A stretch of DNA of 64,000 nucleotides from Akebia trifoliata (taxonomy: Eukaryota > Streptophyta > Magnoliopsida > Ranunculales > Lardizabalaceae): NCBI GenBank assembly GCA_017979445.1, contig CM030711.1, positions 41,463,560 through 41,527,559 of the forward strand. The letters run 5' to 3'. Below, in pieces: positions 47,554 through 59,561 of this stretch. The notes beneath the pieces are model-generated. The model was given only the letters and a program-made list of their open reading frames with translations. It searched no databases and was not told where the DNA came from. Both the position numbers and the translations under genes were made by a program. Position 1 is the first letter of the stretch; every line of letters begins with the position of its first letter.

Positions 47554-47746
47554 AACAACTCTCTCAACCTTTTATAGTTTAACCAACCATTTCATTTATA
47601 GAGACTTGGCTTTAACCAGTTTTGATCAATTTTGTTGGTGTCTTTAAAGTCCTCAAATTGGGTTGTTAGATACTAGCTAAAACTAGTAAAGGTTTTAGAG
47701 TTATTTTTATTTTCTCCTTTTTTAGATCTTTCTCTCAAACTTTCAA

Positions 47747-48088
47747 ATGGCTCCATTTGGTAAAAGAAGAAGAAGAACCCAATACAAGAGGAGACTTCTC
47801 CAAACCAAGAACCAAGAAGCATCAATGGAGTTGATGACTTGTAACTCCAACACAACATGTTCTGAGAAACTATCAAAGATCGACGACAATGAAGGCATTG
47901 ACAACGACGGCTGTTCCACCCCTAAAGCACTAAGATACCAAATACCCGAGATTGGTTCATGCCCGCCAGCTCCAAAGAAGAGAAGAATAGCCTCACAGTG
48001 CTCATCACAAAGGTCACCCATCTCCTTCTTTGCTCCTCCAGATATAGAGCTCTTCTTCTACTTTGCACTTAATAATATATCAGTCTAA
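47747..48088 (+). CDS. SIAMESE-related cyclin-dependent kinase inhibitor (SMR family)
   Basis: A single-exon frame of 113 residues. It has a basic N terminus (GKRRRR, residues 5-10) that could serve nuclear import, and the family core STPKALRYQIPEI (57-69) followed by CPPAPKKRR (72-80). A C-terminal RSPISFFAPPDIELFF (89-104) follows. This order and length are those of plant SIM/SMR proteins, which bind cyclin-CDK complexes in the nucleus, restrain mitosis and favour endoreduplication, often in response to development or stress. Which SMR it is cannot be told from the sequence alone. The start is the only Met upstream of the core with the basic segment. Its leader is unusually long and repetitive. 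Confidence 0.93.
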   Translation: MAPFGKRRRRTQYKRRLLQTKNQEASMELMTCNSNTTCSEKLSKIDDNEGIDNDGCSTPKALRYQIPEIGSCPPAPKKRRIASQCSSQRSPISFFAPPDIELFFYFALNNISV

Positions 48089-50683
48089 AAGGTTTGTTCA
48101 CTTAACATAAAAATCAGTCCAAACAAGTTTTAATTAGAGGTGACCTTATGTTTTTTATTATTTATTATTCTCTTTATTTATCTTTCATTTTACAGTGTGA
48201 GAGTTTGAAGGATTTGGTTGTGAAATCTGATAACCACTTTTTTTAACAGTTTTTTTTCCTCCTAATTTTAGTTGGGTTTTTTATGTGTAGGTGATAGAAA
48301 TGATCAGCTAAATTTAGTTTGGGTTTGTTTAGGTTTAATTGTGTGGTTTTGTTTATTCTGACATTTGGAGATGTGAAATGTAATGTTGGATTTGAGAGGT
48401 TTTGTGTGAATGTAATTTGAAGTGCATTAGCAACAGCGTTTGTTTGTTAGGGTCAACCTGAGAAAGGGAAAGTCACACAGTCTTTTTTATTCTAATGTTA
48501 TTGAATCTTCTTCTTCTTTTAATATTTTCTTTTGAACTCTTCTCCCTCCTCCCCTTTTCAGGGATTTAAGTACATATCATAAGATCATATAAACTAGATC
48601 CTTGTATAAGAGATCTCTTCCTACTATGGGTATAAAATGGATTTTGGATTGAGAAAACTTTTTCTTGAATAATGGTTTTTATGCGAAAATATTTTTTCTT
48701 TACAAATGGGAAAATGTTAATTTTGGTGCATGATGTGTTATTAAGAGAAAATGCATTAGAATTTTCCTCCCTCAACGAGAAAATCATTTGCCCATCGATA
48801 TCTTCAAACCTTGATGGAAAGATTGTGATCCATGGGAAAATGGTTTTTTTTTTTTTTTTTTGAGAAGATGCACAATCAAATTAACATCGATATCTAAGGG
48901 AGAAAGTCAAGAAATCACCAGCACACACATGTCACATCGAGATACCAATTTTTTTACTTAAGAGTCCATATTCATATTGTAATCCAACTATATAGACCGT
49001 ACAAATTATTCTCGAGATCTTTTCCACTAATATTGCATAAGTGCATAGAGTAGGTTAGATCCTTACAACGACGTGGTTCAACTCTAGTAGAAAGATTCTT
49101 CATTAAATCCTTAAAATCATGATAACCATCAAATACAATTTAATTGATTAAAAACCTAACAATGAAGACACGACTTCTTGACGACTATAGTCAATTAGTT
49201 GTTGACACATGGCACCCAATGCTACTCGTGGAACCAAACAACCACCCTACTACAATCGACAAACCTACTACTAGTGAAATATACAATTTTTGATATCTTG
49301 AGCTCCAACTTAACTACACTATGAACTAACAAGAGTGTTCAAACTAAAAGATACAAGCACCCCACCGTAGTTAGTTAGGAAAATAGATGGTACACGTCAT
49401 GAATCTCGAGTTGTAGGATTTGAAATTATCTTCACAATTGGTAAATTGTATATTTCAAAAAATCTTCTAATTCAATTGTTAATTGCTCCTATCGTAAATA
49501 GGATTGACTACGAATTCAAGCCAGAGCACATAATTTCATGAAATTCATACGATTTTCTCAATCTAAATCAAGTAGATTATATAGTTTCCTAAACATTTTT
49601 TCCTCCAATTTTTCTCATCCTAAAAATAAAAGAAAAAAAAAATCCAAAGATATAGACCTTAAATGAGATATGGCTTAAGAAAAGCAAGTAATGAGATAAT
49701 ATTCACATTGTTGGATCCAACATTTCAAATAAGACAGATAATGACAATGACGACGACGATAATGAAAATTAAGATTTGATGATTATAAGTAACAATGATT
49801 TATAATCGTCCAAATTGTATAAATTTGACTTTTGGTCAGCCCAATGGATGGTGATTGTCCCTCCTTCCCTCCTCCATATGAAATCATGTTCTAATCTTTG
49901 GGCCTCAAAGGGGACAAGGGTATCTTTGTTTTTGAAATATAAAAGGTATTTTATTGGTTTTTTAATAATTGTTGGTGAAATCATGGCGTCAGGTATTGGG
50001 GTTTGTGTGTCCGTGTGGAGCCAGCACTGATCAGAGAATCCAATGAAGGGCTCGTGCGGCTTATGATCATATTTATTATCTCACTCATATTTCTCGTCAC
50101 TTTTAATCTCTCATCCCGATAAAATTGATACCCTTTTTTTTTTCCCTCTCATGTCGGCATGCACATACAGCTTCTTTGTGCTAATTTACCGTGAAATGAT
50201 AAATTAAACGTTTAGATTCAAAATCTCAGCTATTATTTAGAATAAATAATGTGAGGAGCGAATATCTGAAGGACGGTGGCATTAATGAGAAACCATTCCT
50301 CTTAAATGATGATGGAACTAGTTTTTATGGTAAATTAACAAAAAGCTCAAATGGAGGATAGTTATAGGGATTCCCATATAAATTAGATCTAAAAAAAAAT
50401 AGTACATTAATCCTAAAGAAACTTGTTTTCATTCAATGTTGTTCGGGGGTAGGAAAATTCTAATTTTTATGGAATTTTTTTTTTTTTTTTTTTATAAAAA
50501 ATTTGATAGTCAACTTATATCGTTAACAAAAGTGTAATAATTTTGTAACTTAACCTGACAGGGTAATTCAAAAACTCAAATGATGTGTACCTATCAAGAA
50601 TTGTAGATTTTTTCCTCGGGATAAACATATCCCACAAAACATGTGCAATTGTGTATTTTGAGGGAAAATTATTTAGTTCCTGC
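48089..50683. other. 3' flank of the SMR gene; intergenic
   Basis: No second gene is visible. Poly-T runs lie near 48843-48860 and 50467-50492. The frames at 48566-48863 and 49769-50030 overlap on opposite strands and show no recognisable domain. Confidence 0.5.
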
Positions 50684-51195
50684 TAGGGTTGTCAATAGAT
50701 GTTTATTAGTTTGGATACAACAATATTCAAATCCAAATTAGAAATTTCTATTTGACATCTGAATTCGAATCTGACGGATGTTCTAAAACTCTATTCGAGT
50801 TCGAATTCGATTATCTCCTCGGATATAAGATAATATCCGATTAGAGTTCGAATAATTTGTATATAAAAAATAAAAATAAAAAAACATAATTTTTCCTTAT
50901 CCAACTGATTTTTCATTATTAAAACAAATTTATTATATATTATATTATTTATATAATAAATAAAATAATATAATATATATTATATTATATTATTTATATA
51001 ATAAATTAATCAAATAAAATAATATATATCATATATTATTTCAAATCGTATATTATCATATTCAAAATGTTAATATCTGAATCCATATCCGATAAAGATC
51101 CGAATATATAAAACTATCTAAATTCGAATTCGATATCCGAAAATTTTGGATAATATCCAATTTTTTGAATTTTCGACTATCCATTGACACCACTA
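50684..51195. mobile_element. Non-autonomous hAT element (512 bp), same family as 42036-42790
   Basis: The ends are TAGGGTTGTCAATAGATG and, reverse complemented on the right, TAGTGGTGTCAATGGATAGT. The flanking 8-mers GTTCCTGC (50676-50683) and ATTCCTAC (51196-51203) match at 6 of 8 positions. The interior has the same GAATTCGAAT and ATCCGA words as the copy at 42036, and is more decayed. Confidence 0.75.
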
Positions 51196-51867
51196 ATTCC
51201 TACACTTGTCACGTCAATGAGTTTTTGAGTTACCATGCCAAGTTGAGTTACAAAATCAACACTCTTAACAACAATCTTATCTTAATGATTTGAGATCATT
51301 GAGTGGGATTTAGTTATTTATATTTAATATTTTTTAAGTGGGGGAGATCCTTTTATCATCCTAATGATGTTCTCTCTAACATACCAAACTTTACTTTTGA
51401 GGCTTTTATTTAATTTTCCACTTTTAATAAATTTTCTAGAATCCGAGGTTGCCCATTACGCCCATCTCTTAGCAAAGGGAGTGGCATTCCTTTATCTTTT
51501 GGGTCAAACCAAGGTTTTAAATATTGTTAGTGGATGGTGTAACGGTCAGACAGTTATTCAAAAAATAGTACAATGGGTCTCACATAATTAAAGATGAATT
51601 TGAAATAAAATTTAAATTTAGATTTAATAAAAAAATAAAAAAATATTTGATATATAATAATATTAACACTAATGTTAATTTAAATTTAAAAGCTATATCT
51701 TTAAATCAAAACACCTAAATAATGTTATTATATTTTAGAGTCGTGGTAGACTGACATCCTACAACACTGTCTATGCAGAGAGTCATAGATTTTCTTTAAG
51801 TATATAACAATCGTATCTCAAGGAAATCAGTATAGCGTTTCTCTATACTATAATAACCAGCGTCATC

Positions 51868-52132
51868 AAAACTAATGGGCAATGAGTGGAGAGGCCCACG
51901 AGTTTATAAGTAGAGAGATACGACAATGAGTGTCTGATGTGGGACTAAACTCAACACGCCCTGCACGTGTATGCCGAACTGAGCCAAAGCACATGGAGAT
52001 ATGAACTGAGTGACGTGGAGGAGATGGTCCAACTCAAAACCAATTGGCAATGAGTGACGAGGCCCATTAGCTTATAAGGAGAGACACAAGAATATGAGTG
52101 TCCGATTTGGGACTAAACTCAACACATATAGG
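51868..52132. repeat. Direct duplication of about 95 bp, period about 169 bp
   Basis: AATGAGTG(G/A)..GAGGCCCA, TTATAAG..GAGAGA and GGGACTAAACTCAACAC occur in order at 51868-51960 and again at 52036-52130. The GATGTGGGACTAAACTCAACAC wording is common in plant repeats. It may be a decayed transposon; no ends were found. Confidence 0.5.
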
Positions 52133-52284
52133 AATTATTTATTACTTCGTGTCCATATGTTAAAATTACTCAGATTTTCATAATAGTAATTCCAATTCTA
52201 ATCGCTATCCTAATACAAGTTAATATGGTTTTATTATTGACTATTTCCCTAATGGGTTAGGACTTATATGGAATAGCAACACTT

Positions 52285-52505
52285 ATAAGGGTGTTGGCCT
52301 AGTGGCAAGCCGAGACTGGATAAGCTCCTCAAGAATGGTAGGTCAAGTGTTTGAAACCCCACAAAGCTATGAATTCCTTAGGGCCACCCTCCAGGGTCCA
52401 GTTGACCCTTGACTCAACCAACTGCACAGAGGACTTTCCAAGGGGGCGGTGCGTGTGAGTGGGGAATTAGTCTCGCCTGAAGGATCTATACACTTATTAA
52501 AAGCA
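52285..52505 (+). mobile_element. tRNA-derived SINE
   Basis: An A-box match TGGCCTAGTGG (52295-52305) and a B-box-like GTTTGAAACCC (52349-52359) stand about 44 bases apart, as in an RNA polymerase III promoter from a tRNA. The 3' body reads GTGCGTGTGAG and TTAGTCTCGCC. A related 3' fragment lies at 36066-36141. It is not a functional tRNA gene. Confidence 0.7.
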
Positions 52506-54780
52506 GTCAACTAGCTAGATCAACCATGAGTCACCAAAGACCAATTGGTCAAGGTCAACCATAGTAGACCAGGTCTGATCAATTCTACAAATAGATCTAG
52601 TCAAAGCAAATATATGCCAAACAACATCCATACTCACTAGTTAAAAAAAAACATCATTTAATATGGGCTGTATCAACATCCAATCATCAAGGCTGGGTAT
52701 GATCTTTATCAAAACAGATCTGTCAAAATAATAGGGTCAAACCTTCTCAATCATGATAGTCAACCCGATCGAACAAATGTTAATTCAAATCAAATAGCTT
52801 GGTTAGTTCTTAATTAAAACAATGGATCCACGATTTTAAATTATAAAGCAGTAAGCAGTGAGCTACGGAGAACTCGGTCAAACATCTGAAAAATAATATT
52901 CTCAAAGCCTCAAACCAAGTCAAATAATTTTTTATGGGCTATATTGGATCCAGTGAAAATGGGCTTCAAAAGCCCATTTATATTTGAAAAGCGTAATCAA
53001 AGTAGTCAAATAAGTTTAATCTACCTGATCAAACGGCGTCAATTGGGCCTATTTGGACTGGGCTTGGCCTCAAATGGGCTTTTAGTTGCTTTCGATCTAT
53101 TGACTTGGACTTGGCTTGAGTTTCGGACTTGGACCTGTATTTTTGTTTTTTTGGGGCTGGTCTTTAAAGCCCAAACATCATGCAAAGTTCGTTGATGGTT
53201 TTATAACCCAATAGCATATGGTTTTTGATAGGGAGGGTGGCCTTGACTGCACGTCGGCTAAGATGACCATTTAGGACCTGTAACTTTGACTGATTAGCTC
53301 GTCGATGTCTAGTTGGGCTGTCGACAATGGATTTACTGGATTTTTGCTTATTTTTTGTGAAAAATATAAAATCACACATTTAAACTTATATTTGATTGTA
53401 AATTAAAGTTAATCTTAAAGTTTGATCCCCTAAAAATACACATATATGTATAGAAACAAGAGTAAGAGAGATATTTCGAAGTTCTAAAATAATTAAAGTG
53501 GGGTTTCGACATTTGTTGTAAAATGATCCAAACATAGCTAGATGCCTGACCTAGGTCTGAATAGCTTCTCATTCCATAGGTCGAATTGACAAACTACTCC
53601 CATTGTGATTTACTAAAATCCCATTAAGAAATCCCTATTCGTGTGTTTGAAACTGGATGACCTCTTGACTTGCTCTGTTTCTTATTGGGAACTTTTCATG
53701 GGTCAAGGCATGCCATGCTAAGGACTTGTCCCATGCCTAAAGGGGGATCAGACGATAGTGATGATTTTTTATGTTTTATTCTCATCATATCCAATCATTT
53801 AAGTTGCTTGTGTTTGTAATTCATTAACACTGCTTGAGTCTAGGGGACGAAGCCATCATGTGATAACAGGTGACAATATTCTATTTTGTTGACATGAATT
53901 CCATCTATCTAGTGAAATCAAAATAATAAAGTTTATTTTAGGGTAATATATAGTATATAAGATTTTTTTTTTTTTAAACCCCTGCAAAATGGGTGATATT
54001 AGTGCCCTCCCCCCACTCAAATTCCATGAAACATGAGATATTTAACTTGATTAATCCAAATCAATCTTAAAATAAAATCGGATTTAAAGATGATGATAGT
54101 GGGATTTTAAAGTAATGAATTTAAAGAATAGAACCCTAATACTCTTGAGTACCGTCCAACAATAACACAAACTAGTGAGATATGGTAAAATCCTAACTTC
54201 ATTTTCTTTAATTTGATATTGTAAAATATTTCAATCCAACGATTGAGATTTGATTAGATTTTTTTTTTTTTTTTTTCAATTAAAACAATGATATTTTGAT
54301 AATTTAAATACTACAATAGTAGTTTGGGTACTTAGACTATAGATCGTCAATAAAATAAATGTTGATAATGGTTTAACTGGATCAATGAAAGTCCAGAGGA
54401 ATAGACCATATCTTGCATTTCATCGGAATAATCCTAATTTCGTCTATTTTACAAGGGGGTGTTACTAAGTACCCTTTATTTTAATAGTTACTCCCAAGTA
54501 CATGCATGACTCATCAACTTACAAATGTGTCTTGAAGAGTCTTCCTAATGTCTTATTCTAGTCTTGGAGACTCAAATCTCACGATTTCGAGGACCACTAA
54601 ACGGCTTCCTAATCCTACGGTTGAAATGGGATCACAGATAAAGTTTTCTAGGGATGTCTCAAGTTTGGAATTGGCAAGTCTTGAAACCGCGTAAGCTGCA
54701 CTCAGCTCTCGAAGCAACAATAAAGCGCCGCGTGTCTAAATACTAGAGGCTGAGGTAGGTACATGGCAGTTGACGGTCTC
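52506..54780. other. Intergenic; no gene supported
   Basis: Positions 52940-53330 hold repeated GGGCTT/AAGCCC words of repeat type. Poly-T runs lie near 53965 and 54259-54276. Short frames show no domain. Confidence 0.45.
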
Positions 54781-54785
54781 CGTCA

Positions 54786-55013
54786 GTGGATCCGTACGTG
54801 TCTTACTATGTCCAGGAAGAGATCTTATCTGCTACCCAGCGTTACAACATGATGTACACCTCAACGGCGAAGCGCCGTTATCTTACTGTTATATCACCTA
54901 CTCCTGGTGACTTCAATGCCACGTTGTTGAAAAAAAAGTCCAAGTGGGGCCCACTGGTTCGACACGTTTTGGCGTGGAATGATGTTAAAGGCTTGCAACA
55001 GTGGCTTGAATAG
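54786..55013 (+). other. Unrecognised 75-codon frame in higher-GC segment
   Basis: The 54690-55120 region is richer in GC than its surroundings and shows no transposon ends. The frame encodes a basic peptide rich in Tyr, Lys and Leu with no known motif. It could be a fragment of an old gene, part of a regulatory region, or chance. Confidence 0.2.
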
Positions 55014-55180
55014 ACTCTTAGCCGACCTTTGATTAGTTAATGCGCGCAGTTAACTCGGGCCATTGGTTAAGGGAACCAGAATTAGGGCAAATAGGACAGA
55101 GTTGTTACAATGACGAATTTGCCCTTCGTTCATTTTAATGACAGGTACGTTTTTTATTTTATTAACGCATAAGTCATAGT

Positions 55181-55465
55181 TAGGGCTGTTAATGGGCTGG
55201 TTTTGACCCGAAAAGGATTGGATTCAGGTAGTATCACTTGACCCATTTGAGTATTGGGCTGGAGACTATGCCCAATTCATGTTTAGACGGCTCGGGTCGA
55301 CCCAAAACTAATACACTTCATCACATGAGATAAAATATATATTTAATTTGTGGGATAGCTTAGACATAAGTACTTGGTTCGACTCAACATGATCGATAAA
55401 TGAGTTGGGTCCGATCCAAGATTTTAAGGTGTGATAAGGATTGGCCCGGCTCATTGGCAGCCCTA
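55181..55465. mobile_element. Small hAT-like MITE (285 bp)
   Basis: The ends are TAGGGCTGTTAATGGGCTGG and, reverse complemented on the right, TAGGGCTGCCAATGAGCCGG. The flanking 8-mers GTCATAGT and ATCACAGG agree at 5 of 8 positions, so the duplication is eroded. The interior repeats GACCC/GGGTC words. Confidence 0.65.
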
Positions 55466-55814
55466 ATCACAGGAAAATTTGATTTGAGGCAAATTATCAA
55501 ATATCTTAGGGATCCCAAAAAATGAGTCTCTAAGAAATTCATATTGTTCCTCAGGAAACCTATGGTTTTTTATCTACTATTTGAGCCATATTGTTGATGC
55601 TCTTATCTCATAGCCGTTAGATGCTAAGATAGTTCCAAACTATATTTCTTGAGCGAAATAGGGAGATCCAGCTTGACTAACTCAAGGTCAAGTCAAACTG
55701 ATTTAGGCCTATAATGAATCAAGTCAACTCAAATTGAGTCGAGTACTAGTTATGTTGTTTTACGAGCTAAATTGTACAAATCTAATGGGCAGTGATAAAT
55801 AGAAGCAACAAAAC

Positions 55815-56155
55815 ATACGCAATTTGTACATGGCTGACATGGCAAAAGCACAGAACCATAGATCTTTGACTCATGATAATCTGACACTCCCTCTAACATA
55901 TGCCCCAATCACAGAACTGTAGATCATTTGCCCCGGCATACACAAGAAAAAGATTTATGATTCTGCGCATCTTGATGGAAATAATTTACAATTCTGTGAT
56001 GGGGGCATAGGTGGCATATGTTCAGAGGTGGGCATTAGAAAATCATTATTCTAGATCTTTTTCTTTGGGATACACAAGAAAAAAGATCAACGGTTTTGTG
56101 CCCTTACCACGTCAACAACGTATATTTTGCCGTGTTAATTTGTCAATTTTCTAAT
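55815..56155. mobile_element. Foldback MITE with GATCTACGGTTCT-type arms, copy 1
   Basis: The left arm (GTACATGGCTGACATGGCAA and AGCACAGAACCATAGATC) is the imperfect complement of the right arm (AAGATCAACGGTTTTGTGCC, then TACCACGTCAACAACGTA). Two shorter relatives lie at 59185-59330 and 59395-59490. Confidence 0.5.
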
Positions 56156-58669
56156 CTAATTTTTGACTTTGTACCAATTCAGAAGGGGATTTGACTCACC
56201 TAATTGTAAAACCCATGAATCATGGATTTAAAGCAAGTGAAGTACAAATCACCAACTCCTAGTGAATATTTGATGTACCCTAGTATTGTCAAACTGAAGA
56301 CAAGCCTGTTTGACCTCGGTCTTCTCTAATAGATTAACGAAAAATGATCTAAATACCATTCTCTTCAACCTAGAGTCAAAAACCATTTGTTTTTTTACCC
56401 AATATATCCTCGTCAAATTCTCCAATCTCTTCTATAAAACAATCTTTTAATCTATTCAACCTTATCAACAATAAATTGTTTTTCAACTTTGTCTTAACCT
56501 CTCATTGAAAACGCTTAGTTTTGTATAACAAAAATTCCATTGTCTCCCACTTCTCTGAACGTTGTCTCTTATTTTTTAGGCTTGAAGTAGATACAATCTC
56601 AAGTGTGAAGGTGAGGGAAAAAACTTTTACTTGAGAATTCGAAGGATTTTGAAAAGAAAATTTTGAAGGATTTTTTTTCATAGAGATTGAAGACGAGGGT
56701 ATTTAGATCGCCATTAGTCCATTAAAGAAGATTGACGTAAGGGGACATGTCACCAATTTGAAAAAAGAAAAAACTTAGGTGTATTTCAAATATTCATCCA
56801 ACGTGTGGATCTAAACTATCCAAAAAAACAAATGGACTGCCCAAAAGTGGAGACAGTATTTTCTTGTAGTGGGGGTGAACTATGGTTAGTTGTATAGTTG
56901 AAGAACTTAACAGTTTTAAGGAGAAATTCAGAAGTTTTTGATTAGAAGTTGAAGAAAATGATATTTAGGTCATTTCAAATTAATTAATGAGAAGGCCCAG
57001 TCAAGAGACAACGTCATCAACAAAAAATTGAGGTCAAAAATTGGAGGGAGGTGAGGGTAATTAGATGAAAATATAGGAGTGTCTCAAAGTTCTGTAGGGG
57101 TAATTGCCCACCAATACCTTATTAGCTCCACCCTTGAGATCGATTTCTGAAAAAAAAAATGAAAATAGAGAGGGACAATCCCTTTCGGCCTCTTAATAAA
57201 ATTGAGGGACCATAAATGTAGGATCAAGAATGGGTGTATTTGCATGTACAATAAACTTGTTTGGACTCCTCTTGAGTAGTGACGATAGAAGATCATGAAG
57301 CTACTAAGAAAATAAGATTTCTATTTTTGTCGAATATGTCGGCCTCCCCGATTTCAAAAGTACTTAAAATATCTACATCATTGCAATTTAAGGGTAAAAA
57401 GGCCAATCATTTCTTTTCAACAAGATTGCTCCCCACGTCACGACACAACAATCCTTCTCGACACCTAAATATCTCGGGGTGGAGCCCACATATTTATTTA
57501 AGATATTTTCTAGATCAATTGATCAGGTCAACTGGTGACTTTTTAAAAGGAGATTGGTGATCTCACAGTTTCCAAACTACAGTGATTCTCATAGTCATTA
57601 TAGTTGGGTAGTTTTTTTATGAAATTTTCTCATAAGGCCCTCACAAGTCAATACAAAATTATAATAAATTAATTAAAATATAAAGAAAAAATATATATAA
57701 TTAACAACCATAGTTGTCTATGAGATCAACACGATATATATACTTAAAAGGAAATTAAAATAATATTTTAAAAAAAATCCAATTTTCTTTTATCATTCAA
57801 TAGGTGCACTCATTTTGAATCATCACCTCGATTGCCATATGATAAGAAAAATTATTATTGAACTCCTCCAGTTAATTTGTAAGAAGTATCATTCAATCGA
57901 TTAAATCGTGTACTTTCGCTCTAGAGAGTTGTTATTGGCAGTGCAACTTTCACTTATTACATGTCAATTAAAAATAAAGAAAATAAGTAAGCGGATTTTT
58001 CCCCAAACGTGTACAAGTTATGTCTGAATTCCAATTTTGGTACGCTGTTCATTTTAATTCCCAAAACATGCATTTCAAGTGAATTCGTCAATTTTATAAT
58101 CAATGAATTCGTTTGTATATTTACGAATTTGTATATATTAACAATGACGAACTCACAAGTTAATAAGTCATAAAAATGACAAATGCATATTTTGAGAATT
58201 AAAATGAGCAGTGTATCGAACTCAAAAATTCATCATATTCAACATAGGAAATGGAGATTCACTCATAAGTAAATGGTTGAGAATAAGTGAAAGTTGGGGT
58301 GCTAAGAAAAGCTTTCTCATTTTTTATTTTGACTAGATTCTTATTTTTTGGGTTTAGGATTATTATGAGCCTAATCATGATTTTAAACAACTACTGAAAT
58401 TGTTTGAACGTGTTATAATGTTGAGATTACAATTTTAGCCAAACCTTGTAATGTTTTAATGGTGTGGGCAGGATAAATATTTTAAGAAATTGGAGTGTAA
58501 TAAGTTAAAATTAGGTGCCAATAGCAGCTCTCTTGGTAGACATTTAACACAAAATTTTCAAATTATTATCATCATCATTAAAGCCTTATCTCAAAGATTT
58601 TGTGGGCAGTTGCATTAATCCTAATCTTTCATTATGAAGATTTAATCATGTTCACGTTCATTGCATCCA
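56156..58669. other. Intergenic; diffuse repeat relic at about 56330-57110
   Basis: GTGTATTTCAAATATTCATC and CGTGTGGATCTAAACTATCC near 56780-56825 resemble the right end of the intron-2 MITE (28133-28444). No gene was recognised. The frames at 57084-57560 have no family signature. Confidence 0.4.
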
Positions 58670-58678
58670 TTCAAGTTA

Positions 58679-59066
58679 GGGCAATTATAAAGCACCCATG
58701 AATTAATAAGGACAACCCACACATAACCGAATGATTTTGTCTTATATGGGTTAAAAGTTTAAGAATGAACTGATTTTCTGTGAGGTTAATCTTTATGATA
58801 AAAAGATCATCCTCACCAAAAATCTATTCATTAGGAAACTTCTAACCCTATAAAAATAATGGATGATTTACGGTTCTTGAACTTGTTTTGATGGGGTTAG
58901 AAGTTTCGGAATGGGTTGATTCTTAGTGAGGATGATCTACTCATCCAAGAAATCATCTTCACCAAAAATCAATATGTTCCAAAACTTTTAACCTGTATAA
59001 GATAAAACAATTCAACTATGGTGTGAGTTGCCCTTTATAATTCGTGGGATGCTTTTATATTTACCC
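58679..59066. mobile_element. Double-hairpin MITE, copy 3 (388 bp)
   Basis: The ends are GGGCAATTATAAAGCACCC and, reverse complemented on the right, GGGTAAATATAAAAGCATCCC. The flanking 9-mers TTCAAGTTA (58670-58678) and TACAAATTA (59067-59075) agree at 7 of 9. Two hairpins lie inside (about 58750-58845 and 58885-58995), with the same GAGGATGATCT.C / GATCATC.TCACC arms as the other copies. Confidence 0.8.
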
Positions 59067-59184
59067 TACAAATTATTTTGAGATTTGATTGAGTTTCGTT
59101 GTATCTAAATTCATCTCAATCCATTTTTCTTTGATTTATTAGTTATTGAATCTATTCCTATATTTTCTCCAATGAGTCGTGATA

Positions 59185-59330
59185 AACTAACGTGCTAAAA
59201 TGTACGTGTTTAATGTGGCAAGTGCACAAAATCATAGATCTTTTTCTTCGGGATCCACAAGGAAGAAGAAAAGGATCTACGGTTCTATACATTTACCATG
59301 TCAACCACGTACGTTTTAGCTCGCCATTTT
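59185..59330. mobile_element. Foldback MITE, copy 2 (about 145 bp)
   Basis: The left arm CGTGCTAAAATGTACGTG..AATGTGGCAAGTGCAC pairs with the right arm, whose reverse complement is CGAGCTAAAACGTACGTGG..GACATGGTAAATG. The centre holds GATC-flanked AAGAAAAAG tracts. It could fold into one long hairpin. Confidence 0.6.
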
Positions 59331-59394
59331 ATCATTAGTCTTCTCAAATACATTCATTTATATTTGACTAGTGATAATCTAACTTGAAAATTTT

Positions 59395-59490
59395 CACTCA
59401 GTAGACGCGGCAAGTGCTAGATCTTTTTCCTCGTGGATCACAAAGAAAAAGATCTATGGTTCTATGCGTCTGTCATGTTAACTGATTACA
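59395..59490. mobile_element. Foldback MITE, copy 3 (short)
   Basis: GCTAGATCTTTTTCCTCGTG and AAGAAAAAGATCTATGGTTC form the central part of the same hairpin seen at 59185-59330, with shorter or more eroded arms. Confidence 0.45.
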
Positions 59491-59561
59491 GACGAAAATT
59501 TTCAAGTCAGAATATTGCAATTCTTTATAATTTTAAGAGAAATCTTAGATTCTTAATTATG

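Noticed and set aside
54786..55013. 75-codon frame considered as a small gene
   Set aside because: No motif, no splice or promoter support. It is kept only as an uncertain feature.
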